Part shown: one piece after another, positions 26,769 to 35,387 of the stretch
Layout of the letters: the number at the start of each line of letters is the position of its first letter
Numbering within the stretch: position 1 is the first letter of the stretch
NCBI RefSeq assembly: GCF_014836775.1
Contig: NZ_JACSQD010000008.1
Location: 62,001 to 126,000 of the forward strand
Direction of reading: 5' to 3'
DNA length: 64,000 nt
DNA from: Arthrobacter gallicola
Lineage (GTDB): Bacteria; Actinomycetota; Actinomycetes; Actinomycetales; Micrococcaceae
Notes under the pieces: model-generated
Told to the model about the DNA's origin: nothing
Databases searched by the model: none
The model's input: only the letters and a program-made list of their open reading frames with translations
Position numbers and translations under genes: made by a program

Positions 26769-28121
26769 ATGACCACAACCCATACCCTCCCGGCGGGTGA
26801 CGAGGTAGTCCAAAACCTGCCCTGGCGCTGGCGGGTCCAGGGCCGGATCTTCATCATCGGGGGCCTGGGGTTTATGTTCGATGCCTGGGACGTGACGCTG
26901 AACGGCGTCCTGATCCCCCTGCTCTCCAAGGAATGGGACCTGGTTCCCGCGCAGGCAGCCTGGATCGGAACCGCCAACCTGCTGGGCATGGCGATCGGCG
27001 CGTTCCTCTGGGGCTCTATCGCCGATGCGATCGGACGTAAGCGGGCGTTTACCGCCACACTTTTGATCTTCTCGATCTTCACGGTCCTGGGTGCGTTCGC
27101 ACCCGATATTGCCTGGTTCTGCGTGTTCCGCTTCTTCGCCGGCATCGGCCTCGGCGGCTGTGTACCGGTGGACTATGCGCTGGTCGGCGAGTTCACCCCC
27201 AGGAAGCAGCGCGGCCGGGTACTAACCGCAATGGACGGGTGGTGGCCGGTGGGCGCTGCACTTTGCGGTGTCACCTCTGCGGTGATCATGGCAACCGTCG
27301 CGGACTGGCGCTGGACCATGCTGATCATGGTTGCGCCCGCACTGCTGGTCTTCTGGGTTCGCCGCTCAGTGCCGGAATCACCCCTCTTCCTCGTCCGCAA
27401 GGGGCGCACGGAAGAGGCCAAGGCAGTCATCAATGACCTTATCGAGCGCACCGGCGGCACCCAGACCGAATGGCGGCTTCCCAACCCCGAACCTGCACCA
27501 AAGTTCTCACTGAAGACCACGGGCAGCCAGCTGGTGGAACTCTGGCGCACCAATCCGAAGTCAACCGTGACGGCGTGGTCCCTGTTTGTGACCGTCCTGC
27601 TGGTCTACTACCTGGCCCTGCAGTGGATGCCGAAAATCCTGGTTGATGCCGGGTTCGCCGAATACAAGGCATTCCTGACGACGTCGGGCATGGCCGCCGT
27701 CGGCCTGCTGGGAGTGCTGGCAGCTGCCCTGCTGGTGGAACGGGTGGGCCGCAAGTGGCTGCTCGCAGTCACCGGCCCCGCCGCCGCGGCTTCCCTTGTG
27801 GTGGTCGCCCTGGTGGTGGACGTCCCGGCTGCCGCAACAACATGGCTGCTGATCTACGGGTTTGTTGTGCAGGTAGCCATACCGGTGCTGTACACCTACG
27901 TTTCCGAGCTGTACCCGACCCGGCTGCGGGCCAGCGGTTTCGGGTGGGCTTCAACGGCATCCCGGGTGGGTGCCGGGTTTGGTCCGCTGCTTTTTGTCTC
28001 GGTGCTGTGGCCGTATCTGGGCCTGCCGCTGTCCTTCGCCTTTGCCGGCGTGCTCGTCCTGGCCTCGGTCCTGTGGATGGCCCGCTTCTCGCCCGAGACC
28101 CGGGGAACGGCACTGGATTAG
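26769..28121 (+). CDS. MFS transporter, sugar/aromatic-acid-type metabolite symporter
   Basis: A 450-residue major facilitator protein with twelve helices. It shows two forms of the MFS loop motif (GSIADAIGRKRAF and VERVGRKWLL), the helix-4 ALVGEFTPRKQRGR region and the late YVSELYPTRLRASGFG motif, all typical of the metabolite:H+ symporter (SP/AAHS-like) branch. The start at ATG 26769 has GGAAGG upstream; a possible -10 TATAAC lies at about 26742. It stands alone with a terminator after it. The substrate, probably an organic acid or related carbon source, is not deducible. Confidence 0.88.
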   Translation: MTTTHTLPAGDEVVQNLPWRWRVQGRIFIIGGLGFMFDAWDVTLNGVLIPLLSKEWDLVPAQAAWIGTANLLGMAIGAFLWGSIADAIGRKRAFTATLLIFSIFTVLGAFAPDIAWFCVFRFFAGIGLGGCVPVDYALVGEFTPRKQRGRVLTAMDGWWPVGAALCGVTSAVIMATVADWRWTMLIMVAPALLVFWVRRSVPESPLFLVRKGRTEEAKAVINDLIERTGGTQTEWRLPNPEPAPKFSLKTTGSQLVELWRTNPKSTVTAWSLFVTVLLVYYLALQWMPKILVDAGFAEYKAFLTTSGMAAVGLLGVLAAALLVERVGRKWLLAVTGPAAAASLVVVALVVDVPAAATTWLLIYGFVVQVAIPVLYTYVSELYPTRLRASGFGWASTASRVGAGFGPLLFVSVLWPYLGLPLSFAFAGVLVLASVLWMARFSPETRGTALD

Positions 28122-28129
28122 CGCTGGTT

Positions 28130-28157
28130 CCGGCCGGGGATATGTGTCCCCGGCCGG
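28130..28157. terminator. Hairpin between convergent MFS and purN genes
   Basis: CCGGCCGGGGA and TCCCCGGCCGG are perfect 11-base arms around TATGTG. It sits in the 62-base gap between the two stops and probably ends both transcripts. Confidence 0.75.
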
Positions 28158-28183
28158 GCTCGCCGCTGGTCAGAAGGCGGTGG

Positions 28184-28771
28184 TCAGCGCTGAGGAATCG
28201 AAGGAATGCCCGCGGTGCTCAGCTGCCGCAGGGTTTCGATCAGGAGCCGGCGCTCCTGGACCTTGATCCGCTCGTGCAGCGACTCTTCAGTGTCGCCGTC
28301 GAGCACCTCTACCGCCGCCTGCGCGAGGATCGGGCCGGTGTCCACGCCGGCGTCGGCAATATGCACCGTGCAGCCGGAGACCTTCACACCGTAGGCCAGG
28401 GCGTCGCGGACCCCGTGTGCACCTGGGAAAGACGGCAGCAGCGCCGGGTGGGTGTTGATGTAGCGCCCGGCGAAGGTGTTGATGAAGTGCTCGTCCACAA
28501 TCCGCATAAAGCCGGAGGACAGCACGACGTCGGGCGAATAGGACGCGACCTTCTCCGTCAGGGCGCGGTTCCAGTCGGCGCGGACGGTGTAGTCACGGAA
28601 GTTCACCACGAAGGTTTCATAACCTGCCGCGGCGGCGCGCTCGACGCCGTAGGTGTCCGGGCGGTCCGCCCCCACAGCGGCAATGTCAATGTCCAGGTCC
28701 CCCGCATCAATGGCGTCAAGGACGGATTGGAGGTTTGAGCCGGTGCCGGAGACCAGTACAACAATTCGCAT
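28184..28771 (-). CDS. purN: Phosphoribosylglycinamide formyltransferase
   Basis: PurN transfers formyl from 10-formyl-THF to GAR, the third step of purine synthesis. The 195-residue enzyme has the phosphate-binding VLVSGTGSNLQS loop, the catalytic triad region with Asn-x-His in YINTHPALLPSFPGAHG and Asp in VDTGPILAQ. Length is normal. In many actinobacteria purN is followed directly by purH; here an MFS gene and the Ycf46-type cluster lie between them on the opposite strand. Confidence 0.95.
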   Translation of the reverse strand: MRIVVLVSGTGSNLQSVLDAIDAGDLDIDIAAVGADRPDTYGVERAAAAGYETFVVNFRDYTVRADWNRALTEKVASYSPDVVLSSGFMRIVDEHFINTFAGRYINTHPALLPSFPGAHGVRDALAYGVKVSGCTVHIADAGVDTGPILAQAAVEVLDGDTEESLHERIKVQERRLLIETLRQLSTAGIPSIPQR

Positions 28772-28810
28772 GTGTCAACCTTAAGTCCAACCGTCGCCTA
28801 GGCTTAATCC

Positions 28811-29254
28811 ATGAACAACGACGGCCCTCCACTTAACGCGCGACCGCCGTTTCCTCCGGCTACCCGCAAGCCCGAGCCGACCGAAGCGCAGATCAGGCAA
28901 GCCCGTTCCTTCCTGTGGGTGTTTATCGCTTTGCTCGCCGGCATGCTGATCAGTTCCGAGTTGCCGCTGCCGTGGAAGCTGCTTCCACTGGCGCTGGGCC
29001 TTGCCGCCCTGGTGGTTGGCATCATGGCGCTGGTCAAGATCATTCGCTGCGGAATGCATCGGATGCTCCGCGTGATTGTTTCCATGGGCCTGGCTGCCAC
29101 CGCATTTATGACCCTGGGGCTGACCGCCATGGTGGCACTGTGGCCGATGACAGCCAAGTACGAAACCTGCATGCAGTCTGCCCTGACCGTTCAGGCCACG
29201 GAGGCCTGCGTGCAGGACTATATGACCTTCGGTGGAATGATCCCCGAACCCTGA
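28811..29254 (+). CDS. Hypothetical three-TM membrane protein
   Basis: A 147-residue protein. After a proline-rich cytoplasmic N-terminus come three hydrophobic helices (about 33-52, 55-77, 84-112) and a short C-terminal segment with two Cys (YETCMQS, TEACVQD) that could pair outside the cell. It is divergent from purN with 39 bases between the starts. No family recognised. Confidence 0.7.
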   Translation: MNNDGPPLNARPPFPPATRKPEPTEAQIRQARSFLWVFIALLAGMLISSELPLPWKLLPLALGLAALVVGIMALVKIIRCGMHRMLRVIVSMGLAATAFMTLGLTAMVALWPMTAKYETCMQSALTVQATEACVQDYMTFGGMIPEP

Positions 29255-29374
29255 CCAGCGGGGCGCCGGCCTGACGCTCACCGCGGGCCGGTTACCGGTG
29301 CGGGTGCCGACGTCGGGCGGGTGCTTTCGTCTTGCAGGTGCGCTGCATTGCAGAGAAGGACTCGGGAAGGGTGT

Positions 29375-30697
29375 TTAGACGCGGTCGAGAATGTCGTCGG
29401 ATGCAGCCGGACGGGGACGCTTTTCGTGTTCCAGCCAGGGACCGGCGGCATAGCCAATGACAGCGCCGACGGCGACTTCCGCAGCCACCCAGATTCCGGT
29501 CCAGAGCGGCTCCGGGCCGATCTCCGTGAAGCGCCCAATCCCAAGCGATCCACTGGATATCCACGCAGCCGCCATCGCAAAGAGTCCAGCGACGATTCCG
29601 ATGATCCCGCCCAGCGCGATGGTCGAGACCGGGGCCGTAAACCAGCGGGCATGGATCTTGATGGCAAGCCACTCATCGAAATGGTTCTCGCCTTCCCGCA
29701 GGAACCACCAGCCCGCGAGGACTCCCGCGGCAACCGGGATCAGCAGCGCAGCGTAGGCGAATTCCATCTGCCCGCCGGGGAGCGCCGCCAGCACGGGAAG
29801 GGCCGGAAGAGGTCCAACGGTTGTTTCCAGAGGGCTGATTGTGCTGCCGGTGCCTAGGACGAATCCTGCACCGGAGGCCCAGGACAGGGTCCAGCCCACA
29901 AAGTTGGGGATCAGGCCCAGCTGGGCCACAGTGAGCACCACTCCGCCGATGATTCCGGCGTCGAGCCGTTCGTAGATGGCAACCATCTGCGCCCAGTTCA
30001 GTACGACCGCGGCGACGAGAAGGAGCGCTGATAGCCCCAGCGCCGCACTGATGCCTACAACTCCGGCACGCACTGCCGCCCAGAGATAGGAGCCTGCCCA
30101 CCGGGAATGCTGGCTGGTCCGGGCGATCCAGTCGGTGAGGTCCACGCCTATCAGCCGTACCCAGGAACCGGCTTCCCGCCGTGCGCCGATGATCAGCCCC
30201 AGGCCGGCCGGTATGAGCGGCACCAGGCCACCGGCAACCAGCGAGATGCTCACGTCCTCATTCCCGGAGAAATAAGCTGCAGCCGTTCCAACCAACGCGT
30301 ACGTTCCAAGTGCGCCCAGCAGTGCCTGCCATAACTGATCGGTGTAGGACGCACGGGCCAGACGGCGTCCCGCGCGCCAGGCGAGGAAGAACGGGATCAG
30401 CGTCAGACCAAGCGGGATGAGGGAGAGGAGTCCGCCCGTCTCTTCCGGTCCAACGGTGCCTGCCGGGAACGTCAGGGACAGCGGCACGCCGTGAAGAAGC
30501 AGCCAGGCCTGGCCACTCAGGCGGGCGAGGGACGCGTAGTCGCGGTCTGAGAACCCGTTGGCGGCCCAGACTCCTGTCAGCGGCAGGATGACCACCAGGG
30601 TAGACAGCACTGCGGCCTGCCCCAGCTCGAACATTCCCTGCAGCCACAGTGGCATGGGTACCACACCCGGCTTCTTCGGGCGTTTAAAGAGTTTCAT
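29375..30697 (-). CDS. DUF6350 (PerM-like) polytopic membrane protein
   Basis: A 440-residue membrane protein with about nine or ten helices and short loops. It matches the DUF6350 family that includes mycobacterial PerM (Rv0955), linked to cell division and persistence. Recognisable parts are LPLTGVWAANGF, the GLIPNFVGWTLSWASGAGFVLGTGSTISP loop and a basic C-terminal tail (LEHEKRPRPAA). In many actinobacteria it lies next to purN, as here (with one small gene between). Molecular function is unknown. Confidence 0.85.
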   Translation of the reverse strand: MKLFKRPKKPGVVPMPLWLQGMFELGQAAVLSTLVVILPLTGVWAANGFSDRDYASLARLSGQAWLLLHGVPLSLTFPAGTVGPEETGGLLSLIPLGLTLIPFFLAWRAGRRLARASYTDQLWQALLGALGTYALVGTAAAYFSGNEDVSISLVAGGLVPLIPAGLGLIIGARREAGSWVRLIGVDLTDWIARTSQHSRWAGSYLWAAVRAGVVGISAALGLSALLLVAAVVLNWAQMVAIYERLDAGIIGGVVLTVAQLGLIPNFVGWTLSWASGAGFVLGTGSTISPLETTVGPLPALPVLAALPGGQMEFAYAALLIPVAAGVLAGWWFLREGENHFDEWLAIKIHARWFTAPVSTIALGGIIGIVAGLFAMAAAWISSGSLGIGRFTEIGPEPLWTGIWVAAEVAVGAVIGYAAGPWLEHEKRPRPAASDDILDRV

Positions 30698-30831
30698 CGC
30701 CTTCTATCGTGCCATTGGGGACCATGCCCGCCCTTCAGGTACGGGGTGTGAGTCGGCGCATAGTGCCCAGCTCAGTAGTGCCGAGGGCAGCTGCCACTGA
30801 CATTCGAAGGCGGCATCCGGTCTCCGGTCGG

Positions 30832-31584
30832 TTATGCGTAAAGGTCGAACAATCCCTTGGCCATGGCCGCTGCGGCCCCAATGAAGGCGATAACAATGAC
30901 ACCAAACCGGACATGTTCGTCGCTGATGTGTTTCTGGAGCTGTTCACCCGCATAGATACCGGCCACAATCAGGACGCCGATCAGGATCCACGCCAGGGTG
31001 CTGAACGGAGGCATCTGCCCCGGGGCCACTATGAGCTTGACGCCGAGGGTGACGATTCCCATGGTCACGAAAAACGGCTGCAGCGTCGCGGCGAAGGGGC
31101 GCTGCGGCCACCGGGCAAGTACCGCGTAAGCGCTGACTGCCGGACCGCCCACACCGGCCACGGCATTCGTAACGCCGGAGGCGAATCCAGCAATCGCCTT
31201 GGCCCTGTTACCGGTCACCACCACGGAGTTCCGTGCCAAAACCAATGAAGCCCCAAGTGCAACCAGCACAATTCCGCCCACAATGACGGCCATCGGTGCC
31301 GCCGGCAGGTAAACGGCTGCAATTGAGGCAGGAATCGTGCCGATAATCGCCGCCACCGAAAGCCAGCGGTACATACTCCAGTCCACCTCTTTCCAGACCC
31401 GGAACATGATCAGAAGGGACGAAATCAATCCGCAGACGTTCACCATCAGGACGCCGCCATGGGCTCCAAGGATGATGACCAGGAAAGGGGAAATGAGCAA
31501 TGCGAAGCCGAGACCGGCGATTCGCTGGGCCACCGCGCCGATAAAGATCGAGGTCAGCACCACAATGAGGAGTCCGGTAGTCAC
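30832..31584 (-). CDS. TauE/SafE family (sulfite exporter-like) membrane protein
   Basis: A 250-residue protein with eight predicted helices arranged as two repeats, the TauE/SafE layout. The repeats begin with SIFIGAVAQRIAGLGFALL and AIAGFASGVTNAVAGVGGPAVS; the G-x-GGP motif is diagnostic. Members move organosulfonates, sulfite or other anions out of the cell. GTG 31584 is chosen because a TAGTGT -10 box ends seven bases upstream, which makes a leaderless start; GTG 31593 would add three residues but lies inside that box. Substrate unknown. Confidence 0.88.
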   Translation of the reverse strand: MTTGLLIVVLTSIFIGAVAQRIAGLGFALLISPFLVIILGAHGGVLMVNVCGLISSLLIMFRVWKEVDWSMYRWLSVAAIIGTIPASIAAVYLPAAPMAVIVGGIVLVALGASLVLARNSVVVTGNRAKAIAGFASGVTNAVAGVGGPAVSAYAVLARWPQRPFAATLQPFFVTMGIVTLGVKLIVAPGQMPPFSTLAWILIGVLIVAGIYAGEQLQKHISDEHVRFGVIVIAFIGAAAAMAKGLFDLYA

Positions 31585-31591
31585 GCCAAAC

Positions 31592-31601
31592 ACACTACGC
31601 T
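31592..31601. promoter_or_regulatory. Overlapping divergent -10 boxes
   Basis: ACACTACGCT holds TACGCT on the plus strand (ends 6 bases before ATG 31608) and TAGTGT on the minus strand (ends 7 bases before GTG 31584). Both genes would be transcribed leaderlessly from one shared site. Confidence 0.45.
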
Positions 31602-31607
31602 GGGCCT

Positions 31608-32240
31608 ATGGTTTCTCCTGCTTCGGCACTCCGGACGGCTGACTGGCGCAGACGCATGTTCGACATATATGACCAGGTTCGACGCGCAGCTGCGGACGAT
31701 TCGCCGTCGGCGGCCCATGCTTTATGGCGTCACGAACGGGACATAATGTTCGGCACCCACGCCGCCTCGCCCCTGGACGAGGCGGCGAAGGCTCGTTTCA
31801 CTGGGCTCGCCGTCGCACCCTATGATCCTGCGTTGCGTTTTGAGACGGTGATTGACGACGACGGCGCCGGCCAGCGCCTGGAGGCCGCCACCGGTACGGA
31901 TGGGACGGTATATTTCGAGCGGCTGGGCACCGTCAGGGTTCCCGGCGTCGGCCGCCTGGCCCTGTGGCGGCTGGCCACGTACGGCGGCGGGCTCTTCCTG
32001 CCGGTCCGCGATGCCCTCGCCGGCAAGGACGGCGGGACCTACGGCGGAGGCCGGTATCTGCTCGACACCATTAAGGGCGCGCACCTCGGGTCCGGAGCCG
32101 GTGATTCGCTCATCCTGGACTTCAACTTCCTCTATAACCCCTCGTGCGCGTATGACGAGCGCTGGGCGTGTCCCCTGCCCGGACCGGATAACCGGGTGGA
32201 TGTCCCGCTGATGGCGGGTGAGCTGTATGCCGAGTACTGA
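31608..32240 (+). CDS. DUF1684 domain protein
   Basis: A 210-residue soluble protein of the DUF1684 family. Typical landmarks are LWRHERDIMFGTHAASPL near residue 42, the central GTYGGGRYLLDTIKGAHLG, and the C-terminal DFNFLYNPSCAYDERWACPLPGPDN motif that defines the family. It has no membrane helix. Its biochemical function is not known. It overlaps the GNAT gene downstream by 14 bases, suggesting coupled translation. Confidence 0.9.
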   Translation: MVSPASALRTADWRRRMFDIYDQVRRAAADDSPSAAHALWRHERDIMFGTHAASPLDEAAKARFTGLAVAPYDPALRFETVIDDDGAGQRLEAATGTDGTVYFERLGTVRVPGVGRLALWRLATYGGGLFLPVRDALAGKDGGTYGGGRYLLDTIKGAHLGSGAGDSLILDFNFLYNPSCAYDERWACPLPGPDNRVDVPLMAGELYAEY

Positions 32241-32793
32241 CCAGGTGGCGTTTGCCGTTGGGCCGGCGAGGGACATCGACACCGCCGCACTGGCTTCGCT
32301 GGCTGCCCTGACCTTTCCGCTGGCCTGCCCTCCCGCCGTGACGGAGGAAGAAGCAGCCGAGTTCGCCGGGCGGACCCTGTCCGAGGACGCGTTCGCAGGT
32401 TTTGTCGCCGATCCTGCCCGCCGGGTCTTGGTGGCACGGTCTGATCCCGGCCTGGTCGGCTACGCTCTGCTGGTCCTGGAGCCTCCGGCCGATCCGCTGA
32501 TCGGCGCAGCCTTGGAGGATCTCCCCCAGCCGACGGCGGAAGTCTCCAAGTTCTACACCCATCCGGCGGCCCACGGGCGGGGTGTGGCGTCCGGGTTGAT
32601 GACTGCTGCACTCGATACCGCGGCGGAAGCTGGAGCGCGCACGGTGTGGCTCGGTGTGAACGGTATGAACCTGCGGGCGCAGGCCTTCTACCGGAAGTCA
32701 GGGTTCTGCGTCGTGGGCCGCAAACAGTTCCCGCTGGGACGGCACCTTTTCGACGATCTGGTGTTCGCCCGTTCCCTCACTTTGGAGGGTTGA
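32227..32793 (+). CDS. GNAT-family N-acetyltransferase
   Basis: A 188-residue acetyltransferase of the standard GNAT fold. Motif A is seen as VSKFYTHPAAHGRGVASGLM (the R/H-G-x-G-x-A acetyl-CoA loop) and motif B as WLGVNGMNLRAQAFYRKSGFCVVGRKQF. The N-terminal part (about 1-70) is more variable and should bind the acceptor. ATG 32227 is chosen; GTG 32218 is an alternative. It overlaps the DUF1684 gene and is 3 bases before the next gene, so the three form an operon. Confidence 0.88.
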   Translation: MPSTDQVAFAVGPARDIDTAALASLAALTFPLACPPAVTEEEAAEFAGRTLSEDAFAGFVADPARRVLVARSDPGLVGYALLVLEPPADPLIGAALEDLPQPTAEVSKFYTHPAAHGRGVASGLMTAALDTAAEAGARTVWLGVNGMNLRAQAFYRKSGFCVVGRKQFPLGRHLFDDLVFARSLTLEG

Positions 32794-32796
32794 TGT

Positions 32797-33594
32797 ATGC
32801 AGACCTTCCTTCCCTATGAGGACTTTGCACGCAGCGCCCGGGTCCTGGATTCGCCGCGGCTGGGCAAGCAGCGCGTTGAGACCCTGCAGATCCTGCGGGC
32901 CCTTGTGGTCCCCGACTACGGGTGGCAGAGCCATCCTGCAACACGCATGTGGATGGGATTTGTCCCGGCGCTGACTGCCTACGGACTGGCCATGACCAAC
33001 GAGTGGGTGGCCCGCGGATTTGCCGACACTGTCCGGGAGCAGCTGCTGGAGTTCGCACCGGAGGCAGCGTCCGGCGTCGTCCCCCGTCCACCGTGGCTTG
33101 GCAGCGAGGCTTTTCACGAGGGGCACCGCTCAAATCTACTGGTGAAGGATCCGGAGTTCTACGCGGAGCTGTTTCCCGGGACGCCTGCCGGGCTGCCGTA
33201 CGTCTGGCCGGAGCCGAAGGTTCCGACCGCTCCCGCCGACCCGGCTGATCCGTGGTTGTGGATTGCCCGTCCGGTCCGGGACCCTGACGGACCGGTCATC
33301 GAGCTGCCCATGCTCTCGGCCCGCGGAACTCCGATCACCGGAAAGAAGGGCCGCCAGTTGGAGCGGTTCCTGGATGTGATGAACGACGGCGATGCCGTTG
33401 CGCTGCTGGGGCCGGACCGTTCCCGGCTGGAACTGGGCGAGGTTGGCCCGGTTACTTTGACGAATGACACTGCCCGGCGGAACGTCCGATTGACCGGCGC
33501 GGCCCTGGAACGATCGGCGTTCGCCTATCCGGCGCTCCTGCAGGACCCGCGGGTGCTGTTCACGGTGCCGGTTCCGGAGGTCGGCGAGAACTAG
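32797..33594 (+). CDS. MSMEG_6728-family / Pyr_excise-like protein
   Basis: A 265-residue protein whose N-terminal half resembles the Pyr_excise/MSMEG_6728 family, distantly related in pattern to phage T4 endonuclease V: MQTFLPYEDFARSARVLDSPRLGKQRVETLQIL, then HPATRMWMGFVPALTAYG and HEGHRSNLLVKDPEFY. A role in pyrimidine-dimer repair has been suggested for the family but not shown here. The C-terminal 100 residues are variable. It closes the DUF1684-GNAT operon. Confidence 0.8.
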   Translation: MQTFLPYEDFARSARVLDSPRLGKQRVETLQILRALVVPDYGWQSHPATRMWMGFVPALTAYGLAMTNEWVARGFADTVREQLLEFAPEAASGVVPRPPWLGSEAFHEGHRSNLLVKDPEFYAELFPGTPAGLPYVWPEPKVPTAPADPADPWLWIARPVRDPDGPVIELPMLSARGTPITGKKGRQLERFLDVMNDGDAVALLGPDRSRLELGEVGPVTLTNDTARRNVRLTGAALERSAFAYPALLQDPRVLFTVPVPEVGEN

Positions 33595-33596
33595 GG

Positions 33597-34286
33597 CTAC
33601 CACCCGACAGCCTCGGCGGTGTCTACGAACCATCCATCGCCCGTATAGGTCCCTTCAATGATGAGACGGAAGGCGTTCAGGTCCCCGGCGGTGACCCCGG
33701 TGGACTGGCCGGCACTATCCCGGTGGATGATCACGCGTTGACGGGCTGTCACGATGGCTTGGCGTCGGTTTTCCGGTGTCAGGACGAATGCTGACTCCGT
33801 GTTTTCCACGTCGACATATCCACCCTCCAACCAGCCGCCCTCCGCATAGTTACTGGGAATGTCCTCATAGAAGTTCACGCAGACCTTGCAGTTGGGACCG
33901 CTAATGGCCCTGATCGGTTCCACGTCACCGGTTTCGTACCCGTAGTTGATCAAATCGAACCAGTACTCAACGAACGACAGGAAACCTTCTACGGTTTCCT
34001 GTTTAGCCACCTCGGGAAGTACCGGGAGCACCACGTTGGCAGCCGGACCATCTCCCGATGCCTGACTGTAGGACGGTGTGGGCGCCGGGAGCGCAGCCGG
34101 CGAGTCGGACTCTTGGGACGCTTCGGTGGAGCCGCTCGCCGCGGGACGCGAAGCGGACGTGTCCCCGCTTTGGCCAGCTGTGCCGGCCGCAGCCGAGCAG
34201 CCGCCTATGAAGATCAGCATCAACGCAAGCACCAAGCTTTGTCCCGCTCGTTGGCCCACCCGTGCTGACTCTTTTTCTTCGCCCAC
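33597..34286 (-). CDS. DUF6318-family lipoprotein
   Basis: A 229-residue lipoprotein. The signal peptide ends in a lipobox (IGGC, Cys at about 30), followed by a Ser/Thr/Pro-rich spacer of about 50 residues. The globular part (about 80-229) has the DUF6318 hallmarks: VLPVLPEVAKQETVEGFLSFVEYWFDLINYGYETGD and SGPNCKVCVNFYED with a C-x2-C pair, and it ends in a short beta-rich region. It shares layout and motifs with the protein at 35384-36091. It would sit on the outer face of the membrane. Function unknown. Confidence 0.87.
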   Translation of the reverse strand: MGEEKESARVGQRAGQSLVLALMLIFIGGCSAAAGTAGQSGDTSASRPAASGSTEASQESDSPAALPAPTPSYSQASGDGPAANVVLPVLPEVAKQETVEGFLSFVEYWFDLINYGYETGDVEPIRAISGPNCKVCVNFYEDIPSNYAEGGWLEGGYVDVENTESAFVLTPENRRQAIVTARQRVIIHRDSAGQSTGVTAGDLNAFRLIIEGTYTGDGWFVDTAEAVGW

Positions 34287-34484
34287 CGTCGTCCCCTTTT
34301 ATCCGCATCCAGCGATCCGCGATCTGTGTTCCGCTGATGCTACGGGCCATGAGGGAGTGGTTCGACGTTATCCACATGCGTAGTTCCGGTCGATCGGTGA
34401 GGGATCAGAGCTGACCATCTGGCAGGTTCAGTGCGACGCGGCCGCCGCCAGGACCCCGTCCGGGGCACGCGTTCTCCGGCGAGT

Positions 34485-35387
34485 TCAGCAGCCGACACCC
34501 GCCGGATTAACCAGGCAGTCATCAGCAACGTTCCGGGACTCCGAACGCCACACGCTAAGCAGCTGAGCCGGCGATGTGACCTGGGCCCGGCCATCGATCG
34601 GAACCATCGGGCCGCCGTTGACCGAGTATTCGCCGGAGAAGAACGTCGTCACTGTTACCGGAAAGTCTCCGGTGGACTGGTACGCGTGGCTTGTTGCTGT
34701 CTGTTCACCCCAGCGGGATTCCGGCAGCGGACCTCCGGGAACCCTGGCCGGACCGTAAGCCGTTCCGTCCCCGTAGTCGAACGTGTACTCCGTGGGACTG
34801 GCGACAATGCGGATCGACTGGCCCAGCAGGCTCATTTCGAAAACCTGCTCCCCCGCTTCGACATACACGTTCGTGTGCGCGCCGATGAGGGTGTGTGGAC
34901 TGGGCTGCACTGACAGTTGTCCTGGGGCGATCGGACTCTCCTGGAAAGCGGAGAGGACGGCTGCGCGGAGCCGTTCTTCGAAGGCTGAGGGGTCCTCGGA
35001 ATATATGCAGGACGGCCCCCCTACTTTTTCCCATACAGGTTGAGGATCACCACGGAGCGCTCTTTCCCATTGAACCGCAAACCCATCCGGAGCAGCCTTG
35101 CAATCTGGAATAGAGGATAGGCAGGCCGTATCTCCGTTATTTTCATCAAAACAAAGACGCATATAAGCATATACGTACAGACCACCGGCTGAGGGGATTG
35201 GAACGCTCGTCCACATATCTGTTGTCGGATCTTGATAGTACTCCGATTGTCCTATAACGGAATCGTCGTTGAATTCAATGACTGTTTCCGGAGGAGCTGC
35301 CACAGCGGCAGTTTGACAAAATAAGAGCGACTGAAGTCCGATGATTAGGGCTGCGGAACGTATCAGTTTCCGATCGAGCGGTGTCAT
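34485..35387 (-). CDS. Secreted PKD-domain-like protein
   Basis: A 300-residue secreted protein. A signal peptide (about 6-31, ending in ALA-like residues VAAPP) is followed by a domain with several Cys (LCFDEN, TACLSSIPDCKAA, PSCIYSEDP). The C-terminal half has the PKD-like strand pattern TFDYGDGTAYG and SHAYQSTGDFPVTVTTF. It ends with a Cys pair (DDCLVNPAGVGC). The start is ATG 35387, which overlaps the stop of the DUF6318 gene (ATGA); an upstream in-frame start at 35420 is rejected. Likely an extracellular binding protein working with the adjacent lipoproteins. Confidence 0.83.
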   Translation of the reverse strand: MTPLDRKLIRSAALIIGLQSLLFCQTAAVAAPPETVIEFNDDSVIGQSEYYQDPTTDMWTSVPIPSAGGLYVYAYMRLCFDENNGDTACLSSIPDCKAAPDGFAVQWERALRGDPQPVWEKVGGPSCIYSEDPSAFEERLRAAVLSAFQESPIAPGQLSVQPSPHTLIGAHTNVYVEAGEQVFEMSLLGQSIRIVASPTEYTFDYGDGTAYGPARVPGGPLPESRWGEQTATSHAYQSTGDFPVTVTTFFSGEYSVNGGPMVPIDGRAQVTSPAQLLSVWRSESRNVADDCLVNPAGVGC

